DNA of 64,000 bases from Eumeta japonica (Eukaryota > Arthropoda > Insecta > Lepidoptera > Psychidae), in contig BGZK01000492.1 in the NCBI GenBank assembly GCA_005406025.1, positions 124,001-188,000 of the forward strand. The letters are read 5' to 3'. The translations under genes and the position numbers were made by a program. Of this stretch, positions 35,640 to 47,237 are shown piece by piece. The notes beneath the pieces are model-generated. The model made no database searches and was not told where the DNA came from. It worked only from the letters and a program-made list of their open reading frames with translations. Position 1 is the stretch's first letter; each line of letters opens with the position of its first letter.

Positions 35640-36060
35640 GTGTGTAGATAAATATAGTGAGAAGGTTAGTTTCTTCCGTTTCTCTTTCGTTACTTGTTTC
35701 CTTTGCTTGGTGCAAACTTTCACGTTCATTTCTGGAAATTAGATGATTTCCACTGCAGCCTTTATAATATCTACTGTATTCTATGCTAATGTGATTTATT
35801 CTTCTTGGTTCCTGTAATGGTAACCCATGCTGTTGTTGTTGCTGTTGTAGTAGCTCATGTCATGTTTGCGGGATCTCTCATATGCAACTAGGACGTTAAA
35901 AATTTCTTTCTGTTGCAGTAGACCTTCAAGTTTATCTGCAGTCTTTGTAATCTTTTGTTTGCTCTGTAATAATGTGGTTTATGTTTTTTGGTTTCTGTAA
36001 TAGTAATTTTTTTTGTTTGAGCGAATCTCTCCAGAATAATTAGCTTTCGGTTATAGTAGA
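35640..36060 (-). pseudogene. decayed tandem-repeat coding segment, copy I
   Basis: Minus-strand frames read LQKPKNINHIITEQTKDYKD, KTADKLEGLLQQKEIFNVLV then AYERSRKHD, a glutamine run (LLQQQQQQHG), LQEPRRINHISIEYSRYYKG and ESLHQAKETSNERE. The LQ-P-INHI block occurs twice, about 183 bp apart, so the unit is about 60 codons. The same blocks recur at 37150-37550 (copy II). The composition is coiled-coil-like (K/E/Q/L) and the source protein is not recognised. Stops and frame changes occur. It could be a piece of a repetitive host gene or a mobile-element protein. Confidence 0.45.
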
Positions 36061-36079
36061 GTGGAGTTAAAGCAGAGTC

Positions 36080-36348
36080 AGGTAAATGATGACGAGATAT
36101 TCTTAAAAAAAAAAAGTAAAAGGGGTTGACCCTAAAGGCTATCTCTACAACTTCCCTCTAGCTTTAAATTATCAGACATAAAATTTAGAGTAACTTTAAA
36201 AATCAATTTTTTTGTTAAATGTTGTTAATGATATTTCCGAACGAATCGACCGATTTTAAGCAGCACAGCGGCGATCAACGCAGGTTTTTAAGTTCTGCAA
36301 AAGAACTCAGAACATGCATTCGATAAGATATAAAATTTCGAGGTAATA
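36080..36348 (+). repeat. dispersed TE-tail-like sequence, left part
   Basis: GGGGTTGACCCTAAAGGCTA, then AACTTCCCTCTAGC, then CCGAACGAATCGACCGATTT..GGCGGCGATC-like text. The last 130 bases are homologous to 36791-36920, on the other side of the PLE insertion. Confidence 0.5.
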
Positions 36349-36646
36349 TTGTATTGTGTGAGGTGTTAATTCGCGGAAATCCATAGTAGACGCTTGCCTG
36401 CAACATGTATTAACATGCAGCATGCAACCCACCGCTGACCCTCGAATCTGCCTCTCCACTACGAATCTCTATCCAAATGATTGAATATTGATTCCAGAGG
36501 ATTGACAGATATCGAACACCTAAGCAAGTGTTATTTATTTTTATACTTATCTTATTCCGCTAACTGTTAAATTGTTAATTCTACGTACGTTTCATGCCAA
36601 CCAGGCACATCCTCAGGAAATTTCCGACATTCACATCCACCAGGGT
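36349..36646 (-). mobile_element. Penelope-like element 3' end, truncated copy
   Basis: These ~298 bases match 60650-60948 at about 95 percent by eye, starting in both at TTGTATTGTGTGAGG and ending at CCACCAG. At 60.65 kb the same sequence lies downstream of a PLE C-terminal ORF, so this copy is a 5'-truncated PLE read on the minus strand. Confidence 0.8.
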
Positions 36647-36781
36647 GTATGTTCGATATCTGTCAATCCTCTGGAATCAATATTCAATCATTTGGATAGA
36701 GATTCGTAGTGGAGAGGCAGATTCGAGGGTCAGCGGTGGGTTGCATGCTGCATGTTATTGCATGTTGCAGGCAAGCGTCTT
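36388..36781. repeat. foldback: two near-identical inverted arms of ~129 bp
   Basis: 36388-36516 and 36653-36781 are reverse complements with only about 3-4 differences, separated by about 136 bases. The second arm is an inverted partial duplicate of the PLE end at 36349-36646. The 83-codon frame across it is a by-product. Confidence 0.93.
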
Positions 36782-36784
36782 TCG

Positions 36785-37130
36785 AAGTAATCTAAAAAAT
36801 CAATTTTTTCAAAATTATTCATTAACAATCTCACGAACCAATTAACCAAATTTGACCGGACTGGCGGCGATAGATGCAGTTTTCAATGACAAGAGGTAAT
36901 TAATTTTTGAAATCGACGGGTAAAACGATTTTAAAGTTATGAGAGGTTTACGTAAGTTCACACACACCCACATTAACTTACAGACATCATCGAAAAATTT
37001 TCTGGGTGGCTTCTTGTGACCTTAAAACGTCGAGGTCGGATGAAAACTTTATTATCGAAAACGGGGTAAAACCAATAACTTCCTGATTTTTGAAAATTTT
37101 CTATTTTCAAAATCAGAATCAGAAGTTATA
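36785..37130 (+). repeat. dispersed TE-tail-like sequence, right part
   Basis: Begins with the homologue of 36195-36330 and continues CACACACACCCACATTAAC, GACCTTAAAACGTCGAGG, CGAAAACGGGGTAAAACC and AATAACTTCC, wording typical of an insect repeat tail. It ends in a hairpin (37074-37096 with 37103-37129, imperfect). Confidence 0.5.
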
Positions 37131-37149
37131 AATCCTTTTTTATTAATTA

Positions 37150-37575
37150 GTTTTGTCAGTCGATCTTTCATTCATCATTTCCTTCGCTTGGTGCAACTTT
37201 TCAGTGTCTGTTAATGAGAACGGGCAAAGTTTAGATATTCGCAATATTGTTAATTTCGTACAACCCATTTTTCTTACTTATCACTTTCATAGCTCATTCT
37301 TATCGTCGTAATCGTCTTATATGTAAATAGGACGTCCAAATTTTTTTTGTTAATAAAATTTATTAACAGCTTTTTTCATTTTTACTTTACTCTGTGCTGA
37401 TGTATTCATCAGCAGCCTTTTTAATTTCTGATTTGTTCTGATCTAATGCGGTTCCTAATGTTTGGTTCTTGTTGTAATAGCTTGCGTTTTGTCTGAGTGT
37501 TCAACTAGGATATCCAACTTTTCTTTCTCTTGTACTAGATCTTGTACATCTAGTACAAGAGAAAGAAAAGTTGAA
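37150..37575 (-). pseudogene. decayed tandem-repeat coding segment, copy II
   Basis: The minus strand reads LVQEKEKLDILVEHSDK, KRKLLQQEPNIRNRI then RSEQ, KKLLINF, NKKNLDVLFTYK and, after 37211, DTEKLHQAKEMMNERS. These align with copy I blocks LLQQKEIFNVLVAYE, LQEPRRINHI and ESLHQAKETSNERE. The match is at protein level across scattered frames, so both are old relics of one repetitive ORF. Confidence 0.42.
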
Positions 37576-38079
37576 TCATGTACACAGAAAAACAATTTCT
37601 ATTTGAATAGTAGTGCAGTAACCGTCTACCGTGTACGTGGACGTGTATACGTTTGCCTTGGACTTTCTTCATTCCACCAGTCAATCGGACTTTCCCTTTA
37701 GATTGTGATCCTAGTCAACAACGGTGCGCCTGGTGGATACCGCAACAGTTTTTGTGTGATGTTTGGTTTTCGGTCGCCACTCAAAACATTAACCTAACAT
37801 TTCTTGTTTGTGTAATTTTATTTGGATATTGCTTTGTGTAATCTTATTACTATTTCTTAAATTATGCAAAGTGTTGTTTTTAGTATAAGAAACCGTTCAA
37901 ATTTGTAGAGGCTCCAGCTGAAAATTAAAATCACGGCCCAGGCTGTCATATTATGCATACTTGTAATTGATCCGGCATTGTAGTTTTAATTTAAGACTTT
38001 GTGATTGCAATAGTTACTCCCTTTTTCAGTCAAATGTCGAAACAAAAGTGAATATCTAAACTTTGCCCGTTCTCATTAA
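37211..38079. mobile_element. candidate TTAA-ended inverted-repeat element (869 bp)
   Basis: 37211-37240 is the exact reverse complement of 38050-38079 (30 of 30 bases). Both ends finish in TTAA, the target duplication of piggyBac-class elements. No transposase is visible inside. The interior holds part of copy II and the 37515-37573 hairpin. It may instead be an inverted duplication. Confidence 0.6.
37515..37573. repeat. perfect hairpin, 25-bp arms, 9-base loop
   Basis: 37515-37539 is the exact reverse complement of 37549-37573; the loop is TCTTGTACA. Confidence 0.97.
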
Positions 38080-40955
38080 ATAGATTCGATAATGGGTAAT
38101 TGGACTAGATCTGAGAGTGAAATTTTAATAACGCGTTACATTTAGACACATTTTGTTATATGGAAAAGGAAAAAGATTTAACGTGGAGAAAACGAGAAAA
38201 AGAACTGTATATTGAAACTTCACAGAAGTTGAGCAAAAGAGAGCGATGTATACACAACGATACATACACAATGAGAGACTATCGCATCCGTGTGTTGTAG
38301 AAGATGTAACTAAATATCAGACGCTATATATGAAGAGACGAGGTACAATTCGTTGTGTAATTAATACATTTCATCATCGTATTTCGTGAATATTCACGTT
38401 TTTAAGTTTGTATCCTTTAGTTTGATCATATTCTACAGGAAGTATATAAAAAGTTTCACTTTCATCACGCGTACGGTGTCTGTAATTTTTTTCTGTTTTT
38501 TTTTCTCTCTCTCTAAACATCTATCTTTCTCACCGGTTACTGACACGATATGGTCTCTTAACTGCCATTCCAATTTCCTGAACTCATAAGCTGTGCCTAT
38601 TGTTTCACTTTTATTGCGTATTTTATTGTTATGGACCTTATCTCATTCTCATAATGAGATTATTATCTCAGCCGTTTAATCATTTCCTTTGTCTGTATTC
38701 GTGCCTGGTATTCTACATATTGCGAATTCCATCTAGAATTTGGGTGGACCTAGAGATCGGGTAAAACCGTAAGCATATAACCGTTTAGGTAGACTACTGT
38801 TGTATGTTATATAATTAAACTATTTGTAATGGTAAAGTACAGCTCTCGAGAGTAAGGTTATTGCAGATCACGTAGGCTTGTGAACTTGTCAGTAACTCAC
38901 AATGTACGCCGCATAATTCTCTCGTGAGCTTTCGTGTACTATAATATAATTCCTAAATAGATAGTGCGTGAATCGAAAGGGATAAGAAGCATTTACTGTT
39001 TAGAAGCTTATAAGTCTAGCTTATGAATATATTAAGTAAACACTGTTTGCGCAAACCAAAGTTTGTCGTTTGCATTTATTGTTTGTTATCGTAATTTATG
39101 CAAAGCGCTGGCGTGCTCAGGGTTTTAAAATCTTTTTAACTTCTGCATTCTGTGACATCCCCCATCTGTGTAACTATGACTGAATGTCTTTACGATTTTC
39201 GTATTAATATCGATATCGATTATTCAATGTGAAAAAATTTAAATTATTAATGACCCATTCGCTGAGAAATAAAAATTATTTTGTGATGTACATGAGCTTT
39301 TAAATGTTTGACCGAAATCAACTTTCATGAATCGGCCAATATTTTTTTAGAATTAAGTCATATATAATTTTATAAATTTAAGTTTCTTAAATTTGAGTTT
39401 CACATTTGATTTGAAAATCAAATTTCTATCAGACTACACTGTCAATAACTACAGATGTCTTTAAAAACAATGTTATCAGTTATTTTTTTATTTGATGGAA
39501 TAAACAGACTTACAATAAAACATTAATAACAAAATAAACTTTTTATTTCAGAAATATTGTTTTAAAATTGTCAAAGTTTGGAACTATAAACTTAAAATAT
39601 CAAAGCGTCGAAAATGCATTGGACGGTACGTGCTGAATCGCTCGTGCACTTAAGGCGCCACATTAGTACGGCGCAACCATCCGAATCTGAGACGGGTCGC
39701 TAATTTCAAATAAAATATAAGTGCAGAAAACTCTTTTTCTGGCTCTTTGAAATTCATAAAATTTATAATGGCTGATTCTTTTGATTTAAAGTTTATCGAC
39801 CCCTGGCGTAAAAAGTATTTTCTGAGCTACACTAATTTAGTCAAAAGTTTAATATTTTGTATTTTAAATTGTTGATCATCTTGTGAGCGGTAAAATGCGC
39901 TTTTATGATAACAAAAAAAAAATATGTAGTGTACATGATTTAAAAATGTCGAACAATTGCTTCTCTGAGTCTATTTATTCATCATACGAAGTATTATGAT
40001 TTTATGGTCAAAATTTCGAAGAGAAAGGCTTCGTTGATGTCCCTTGTTATGAAACCTGAAAAAGTATCTATAATTAGAGATCTGGTGTCATAACTGGTAT
40101 CTGGATCGTTTATTCCTTTACGCTATATTAAAGTAATAACGACTCGCTTGAAGGTAACGGCCGGGGTCCGATTCGTGTGTCGATAGATATAAAGAATGCA
40201 AAATCGGATAATTTTGATTTTTTAATACGTATATGTAATTATTGTTTAATTATATTTATCTGATTTTGCCTTTTTTATATCTGCTGAGAAGATAACCTTT
40301 TCAAAATGGTAATTCAAATTTAGAGTTAATTTACAAACACATATAAACATAACTAATAACTATTGTCAAGTGTACAGCAACGCAGATCTTCTAATCATTT
40401 TGAAGTTTCCACTGGAATTTTTCAATATATCGTACCGTATCATGATCAACTTACTTTTTTAATAACACATAGAACCTGCGATCTGTAAGCGAGTTTTAAA
40501 AATAATTGACTTTTTTAAATTCAGTAATTTTTTGACGCAACAACAGTTGCAACATAAAGCAACAACAACAACAAAAAACTAAAGTCATTATAAAACAGTT
40601 TGAAATAAATAATGTAGATGAGTAGACTTTTAGCATTTTAAGCAATTATCATTAAACAACAACCCGCTAAAGTAAACCAGCTGAAAATAAACGTTCAGTT
40701 AATAAATACACAATCGTGTCCAAATAAGTCTACCGCTTGTCATTACGTTGTCAACTTTAGTAGAATCTCGTGTTGATGATGTGTTAAATATATTCTTATT
40801 TTTTTTTTTGAATTCTTATCTAGAAAACGTCAAAATATTTGAAAAATTTCATTACAATAATAGTTCATTATTAAAGTTGAGTTAATTTTTTCATGAAGCT
40901 CTCTGCCGTCCTTTAAAACATATGAAGTAGATGGCCATTGCTTACCAATGCTCCG
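38080..40955. other. intergenic
   Basis: A+T-rich. Short CpG-containing patches at 39600-39710 and 40140-40190 have no recognisable content. Confidence 0.45.
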
Positions 40956-40969
40956 TCCGTTTATTTTTA

Positions 40970-41156
40970 TTACACACGAAAGAAACGCCAAGTAGAAGAA
41001 TCGTCAACATTTTTGTAAAATCCAATTGACACTGGCTGCAGCGTGTCTACAGGGAACAGTTGGATCAAATCAGAATAGGGCCCTCGATCTCTGATAGGCC
41101 CATATGCCTTTGATGTGCGCCAGTTCGTGACCATTCCCGGACCCGTTATGCGCTGC
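40970..41156 (-). CDS. putative 3'-terminal exon of an unrecognised gene
   Basis: On the minus strand an acceptor-like CCCATTTGCAG ends at 41157. After it an open frame runs 62 codons to TAA at 40970: RITGPGMVTNWRTSKAYGPI, RDRGPYSDLIQLFPVDTLQP, VSIGFYKNVDDSSTWRFFRV. An AATAAA lies within 10 bases after the stop. The composition is protein-like, with G+C clearly above the flanks. I do not recognise the family. Upstream of the acceptor the frame continues only into A+T-rich DNA, so earlier exons would lie beyond, at higher coordinates. It could also be part of an unknown element; no function is proposed. Confidence 0.38.
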
Positions 41157-41452
41157 CTGCAAATGGGTATTGGCCAAACAATTATACACATTCGAGCACA
41201 ATTTTTGCATCTTTTCAGTGAGCTTACCAAAACTGTTATATTTTTGGATTGGTGATTATATTTTATTTTTATGAATAGAAATTCATTTAGTTTGGACGAT
41301 TAAATCTACTTTAAGGTTGAAAAGTCTACAGTAAGACGACCTCCGGGCTCGAGAAAATGAAGCATGTTTTGTGGCTCAAACGTACGACGAACAAGGACTG
41401 CGGAAGACCTAAATGATGAATTTTATTCATGTGCAACTGCGACAAAAATGAG

Positions 41453-41458
<6 letters not shown>

Positions 41459-41504
<46 letters not shown>
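41459..41504. repeat. (TA)n microsatellite
   Basis: 46 bases of uninterrupted TA. Frames of 62-98 codons on both strands here are repeat artefacts. Confidence 0.97.
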
Positions 41505-41505
<1 letters not shown>

Positions 41506-41522
41506 CATACATATATTTATTA

Positions 41523-41830
41523 GTATCGGGCCTAGGAGTAGATGGCATGTGAGGCATCCGGCCTTCATGCTTAGTTTCGCAAATGAGGGTTCGTGTTTGA
41601 TTTAAAATTAGAGTAAAATAGAATATTCGAACTGATCTCGCGAATAACAAGTGAATAAGCTGTAAATAGAAAAAATAAAGAAAGAACCGAGGGCTGATGC
41701 CCAAATGCACAAGTTGCAATTGTGATAGAAAAGTGGATCGTTATAATTAATTTATCAGATCGTATCGAATTTCATAAGGAGAAATATTGAAGGACCGATC
41801 AATAAATATATTGACCTTCAATTGAAAACA
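41523..41830 (+). repeat. dispersed repeat, copy 1
   Basis: Aligns with the reverse complement of 54960-55250. Shared landmarks: GGAGT.G.TGGCATGTGA, AAATGAGGGTTC, GAGGGCTGATGCCC, TGATAGAAAAGTGGAT, GAGAAATATTGAA and CAATAAATATATTGA. By eye about 70-75 percent identical. Non-coding; a SINE or LINE tail is likely. Confidence 0.8.
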
Positions 41831-41834
41831 CTTT

Positions 41835-43250
41835 TTTATTTGAATACTTGAATCCCAAGACTTTATTAAAGGTCCTAAAGGTACTCCGCCCCGATTTATA
41901 TCATACAATATGTATATATATTATTTATATAAGAATATAAAATTAAAATTTTACCACTTTCGAAATTACTCCATGTCATCATGTACTTCTTTCCTCCCTT
42001 GAATATGATATTGATCGACATCGCTTTCTAAATAAAAATGGATTTAAAGTGCATTTAACCGGGGACGACATCATTGGACTAGAATTTGTAAATGAAAGTA
42101 TTTTAGAAATAGTTTTATACTAATACCTTAAAAAATTATACTTCAGAATTTAAAGCAAAATGTTTTGTGGTGATTTGAAGACTAGTACAATCATAAGACT
42201 AGCGTAGAATTGAATACGCGCATGCCTTACACAAGCGTATCGAGTCGAATCCAAAATATTTTGCATACATCCTTTTTATGCGCTAAGCTGCGAAAGTATT
42301 CGAGCTCTGGCTGCCGTGCGAGGCGTACGTGCTACTTATATTTGCGCTTGCTTCGAGATTACTGTAAATAATGTCATATTTTTTTTCTCGTTAAATATCA
42401 AATGCTTAAACCTAATTTATATATGAATAGACTATTGAATATTATTTGATTCAGAGCATACTGTATACAAATTTTTAACTAAAGTAAAATTCTATTCTGA
42501 GCCATTAATTGGATACATTTGGTGTACAATTTAAAAATATTAATATAATATTGCACAATTTTTATTTTCAATCAAGAAACGAAATCGTTAATTCCTTAAA
42601 ATGAATAATTGGTAAAATAACTACCAAATAATTTCATTTGTGAGGTACTTTTAAAATCATAACCTTTTCATTTTTATCGATTTGATTTTTTTTGTCAATG
42701 TTATAAGAAGGGTTTATGCATATATTATATGTATATTTGTGTATATGTATATCTTTATGAACATAACGATATATTTTATATTACAATACACATTGCTAAA
42801 TGTTTTGTAATAATTTAAATAATTTGTACACTATTTTCGAGTAAGTCTCTAAAATGCGGATTAGCTTAATTATCTAATATACGAGTATAAGACGACGCGT
42901 TTATCGGATGCCCGGGTTGGAATCTGTATTAGCGAGATTTTTCTTATGCGTTTTTTTCTCTCTCTTGATTTTTATCTAGTTTTATTTTTCTTTTTCTCTA
43001 ATTAGTTGTTTAATTTGGTAACGTTCTGCTGTTAAATCTATTATTAATACAATTTAATAAAACAAAAAAATAAAATGCGAAAAATAGGTACAATTAAATC
43101 GTGATATTTGGAATTACTACAAACTTCGAAAGTTAAATAGCCACACCGGAATCAATGAGACACTTGAGCTTGAATTTGGGAAATTAACCTATCGATGTTT
43201 GGATTAATTCCACTGATACAAAGACTTAATGAATTTTCCAAATTATCGTC
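41835..43250. other. intergenic
   Basis: A+T-rich; a small CpG-richer patch at 42210-42350; no gene. Confidence 0.4.
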
Positions 43251-43254
43251 AGTC

Positions 43255-46055
43255 AGCGTTGTACAATGTTTTAATTTATCAACTAGTGTGGAACTTGAGC
43301 GACTAGTTGTAATGAGCGTACATATATAGACCCCCTCATTCCTCATACGTATTATTTGAGTCTGTTATGGATCAAGTCTTATGTAAAATTAGTGACAAAA
43401 GTAAAAACATAACAATGTGTGGAGACTAATATAAATTTATTGGATGCCAGTAATCACTGTGGTGAGATTATGGAATTTCTTGGTTGTTATAATTTGTCTA
43501 ATCTCTTTTTGATTCCGGCAAGGATATCTTCTATATGTGAAACTTGTATCGACAATATGCAGACAAATATTGAACCACAAGAGAAATCTATAACACATAA
43601 TTTAAAATCAGTCCACATCGGTCATACTGCGGCTTTTAGAATATCGCTTAGTAAAAGTCTAAAAAAGAAATATAATTTGTGTACCGGAGAACGAAAAACG
43701 CCTACTTCAATTTAGAAAAAATATCAAACCGAGAATTTCGGAACTTCAGGGCAGTGATGATTCCAATGACATGTATAATTTAATGCTTCACGTGATAAAA
43801 ACAGAATATGATAATGTATTTAAAGCGAAAAATGTTGAAATAAATGAAACTTTATCATTTAGCGATTTGACAACAGTAGGAATTGATAAAAGTAGAAGAT
43901 TGTATGAGCTTTAAGACGAAAGGACTTTTAATAATAGCTTTGCTAAAGATATAAAGAAATATTCAAAAATTTTAAAACGTGTTTGCATCGCGGCTAAAGC
44001 CAAGCACGTAAATAATAAAATAAAAAATAATAATAATGTTATAAAAACGACTTGAGGTGTCATAAAAAACAAGACTGGAAGAATTAAAAAACCGAGTTAT
44101 TGACTTTAAACTTAAGTTAGATGACAAAACCTTGAATGAAGACACAGAGGTTGCTAAGGCGTTAGAAACGTTCTTTACTGACATTCCTGTCACCAGTCTT
44201 CTTAACTCATCTGTCGTTCTTGCTAAATCATTACTGAATAAAAATAGTCCGATCTGTAATATTAATTTAGATTTTGACTTTAAATATGTGAGTTCTGAAA
44301 AGGTTAATCAAACATTTGAATTTTTAGACGCGAAGAGGACTGCTGATATTCATGGTCTTTCCATTATGATTGTAAACTACATTATAGATTATATTTGGCG
44401 TTTATCTTTAATAAGTGTTTAGATGAAAGCGTGTTTCCAGATTTGATGAAAGAAAGTAAAGTAATATCATTATTTAATAACGGTAGTGCATCAAGTTCCA
44501 ACAACTTTAGACCCATATCAGATACTATCGTCACTTACCAAAATATTCGAATAATTAATCCTAAACAAGTTGTTAGTACATTTTTATACTACTAAATTAA
44601 TGTCTAATAAATAATTCGGTTTTACTCGAGGTCGCTCAACAATCAATGCTAGTGTTGAACTTTTGCAACATATTTTTTAACCTGAGAGGAATCATTAGAT
44701 GCAATTGTCGTATTTTTCGATCTCATGAAACTCTGATGGGGAAACTACGTCACTATGGAGTAACAGGCCTGGCACTCGACCTTCTGAAGTCGTATTTGAG
44801 TAACGGGGTTTAGAGAGTTGATGTCAGTGGCATGAGATCGTCTGGATCTATATATAGTCCACATGGATGTACCACAGGGATAAATTCTTAGTCTCTTTCT
44901 TTCTTAATGTACGTAAATGATTTCTCTAGTCTTGTTAAGGATGTTCATGAGATAGAACTGTCTGCAGATGATACTTTTTCGTTACTCAAAGTTAAAAAAC
45001 AACAGCCCACTTCTGACGATGTGAATAATGCTATCTCTAAGGTAGAGATATGGTTTACTCCAAATAACCTACTTTTTAATTAAATGAAAACAAAATGCAT
45101 TGAATTCTCACTTTCAATTGTAAGACATGGATACAGAACTACTTCAGTACATGACAAGGAATTGGAGTTTAGAAATTCTACCGTGTTTCTGGGAATTACT
45201 TTAGTGGGAATTAATTACTGGGAATTATTGGGCTTCAATGAGGTACTAATTTAAGTAAGTTGGCGAAAAGACTTAGCTCTACCGTCTATGCAGCCAAAAA
45301 AAAAATTAAAAAATATCAGACGTCGAAACTGCTAGATTGGTTTATTTTGACTGTTTCCATAGTCTGATGTCGTATGGCATCTTGCTTTGAGAAAACGCCA
45401 CGGATATTCATACAAATTTCGTGCTACAGAAGTGGACCGTCCGCGCGGTTTACAAGCTCGGACCTCTTGCATCTCTTAGAAATAAGTTTAAGGAAATTGG
45501 AATCTTAACTCTGGCATCTCAATTAATTTATGAAGATTTATTATATTTAAAAATACATATATAATTGTTTAAAAGAAATAGCAGTCAACATAAACTCAAT
45601 ACCACAAATAAAAATAAACTGATTTCACATGTTAGTCGATTTTGCTAAATCACAAATTCATTTAGAGGGCTCTGTATGCGCATATTTAATAAGGTCCTTG
45701 TGGATATACAAGATTTACCCCATGTAAATTTAAGAGTGTTAGTAAACAACAACTCAGTAAATAAGGTACAGGAAATATACAATTTCTGAATATTTAGAAG
45801 ACAAATATCCATGGGCATAAGCGTCTCGATTTCTTACCGGGCAGTTTCGTTCTTAATGGTTTTGTATTCGTTTCGTTTTTGCTATGTATGGACAAATTAG
45901 AAAAGAGCTACCCTTAAATTTCTTGCTCGTTCTTCTTGAGGGAAAATTGCCTTCCGACCGAGCGATAAAGTGTAAATTCGCAAAAAATTATGAAGTATTT
46001 CAAGTGTGTATTTTGAAGTATTATTGAAGTGTATTTTGAATTTGAATTTGAATTA
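43255..46055 (+). mobile_element. CR1/jockey-like LINE, longest copy (endonuclease + RT), dead
   Basis: Endonuclease blocks: LERLVVMS then YRPPHSS (about 43317-43337), ITMCGD (43405-43425), NLFLIPARISSICETCIDN (43495-43555) and SVHIGHTAAF, where the usual SDH is SVH. Linker: ENEKRLLQFRKNIK. RT: VAKALETFFTDIP, KESKVISLF, NNFRPIS, FGFTRGRSTINASVELLQ, FFDLMKL, YGVTGLALDLLKSYLS, SFLMYVNDFSSL, LSADDTFSLL and WFTPNNLLFN. C-terminus and 3' UTR end in GAATTTGAATTTGAA at about 46031-46045. Many stops and frameshifts; the 5' ORF is absent. Both palm ADD aspartates remain. It shares its 3' end with copies at 15.7 and 47.9 kb. Confidence 0.92.
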
Positions 46056-46059
46056 ACGA

Positions 46060-47040
46060 TAAAAAAATAATAGAATTAAATAAAAAAATCTTGAATGCTT
46101 AATTAATCACCATTAAGCATACATTAATAGAATCCATAATAGAATTTCAACAAAAACGTATTTACCAAGTAAAAGTACAGTAAAACGTCCCAAGAGATCT
46201 ACTCGAAAAGCTTCAGAGACCTGAATTTGCTTTTAGCGTAATTGATATCTATTTCAAAATATAACAGTCGGTGTTTGAATTTTTATATCATTAAAGTAAG
46301 GTTGAAATCAATACTTGGGTCATATGAAAGACGAAATAATATTATTCTTTGATTTAGCTTTAAAGCAAAGATTCCATTGACTACAACGACCCCGTCGTAC
46401 TCATACGTTCAAAAACCAAGACGAAGATCTCACATATAGTTTCAGTAGACATGTTGCTTCAATGCAAAATTGCTACATTTTCATATCAGGAAACCTATTT
46501 AAAACCATTCTGTAAACTGTCAAAGGGTTACGGTATACTGTATTTTAAACTTAGATTTCACTTTTATTTGTATTTAACGTAGTAGTACCCACAAGTGACT
46601 AAAAAGTCAGGACCTTCCAGTAGTTTAGCATTCAAACATCGGTTGTTAGCTTTTATGGCGGTATCGAAAACTAGACGTAGTTTCTCTGGTTTATTGACAT
46701 TTGTCACTGCAAAGTGAAGTAGGTACCATGGTTTTATAGTTAAAGAATTTTACTTTCAAGACATGGCTTGGCGTCACTCTTGTTTAGTAACTTTGCTCCA
46801 TCTACTGTTCTTGGTACTCACTGTCTTGTTCAATTTTATGTTTTATTGAGCGAAGGCATTTTTATATGTTGATGTAAATCGGGAACAGCGTTGGATGTAA
46901 CTGAACTGAAGATTACCTTTTCTTATGGAAAGTTGCTTTTGTATTAATCATTATTACATGTCTGGGCTCTTTCTCAAATACCTTTTTTTTGTGGTGGTTG
47001 TGACTCCCAGTGCATCGATAGAGAAACGACATTGGGCCAA
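46060..47040. other. intergenic
   Basis: Nothing supportable. Confidence 0.4.
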
Positions 47041-47045
47041 CTGTT

Positions 47046-47237
47046 TCAAGTGCTTACTTTATAGGCGGCGCGTATCTGAGATTTTTTTTGTTTCCATTTT
47101 TCAAGCAAAGTCCTCCCATAGACCACCCCATCCGAGTTCATTTCATGATGCAGTCGGTTAATTTTAGCTAGTTGTCAGTTTCCCACAGCAAGCGTGGTTT
47201 GCTTCTTTTTGCTGTAATATTTTCTGATTTTAGGTCC
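47046..47237 (-). pseudogene. unrecognised coding-like remnant
   Basis: A minus frame of 64 codons with a single stop reads GPKIRKYYSKKKQTTLAVGN, stop, then QLAKINRLHHEMNSDGVVYG, RTLLEKWKQKKSQIRAAYK and stop. It is rich in K/R/L and helix-like, suggesting a DNA-binding or mobile-element protein segment. I cannot name the family. Plus-strand frames over the same bases look like shadows. Confidence 0.3.

Noticed and set aside
36594..36845. 83-codon plus-strand frame
   Set aside because: Crosses the foldback PLE arms; a by-product of the inverted repeat.
41326..41719. Three frames with long YI/IY runs
   Set aside because: Translations of the (TA)n microsatellite.
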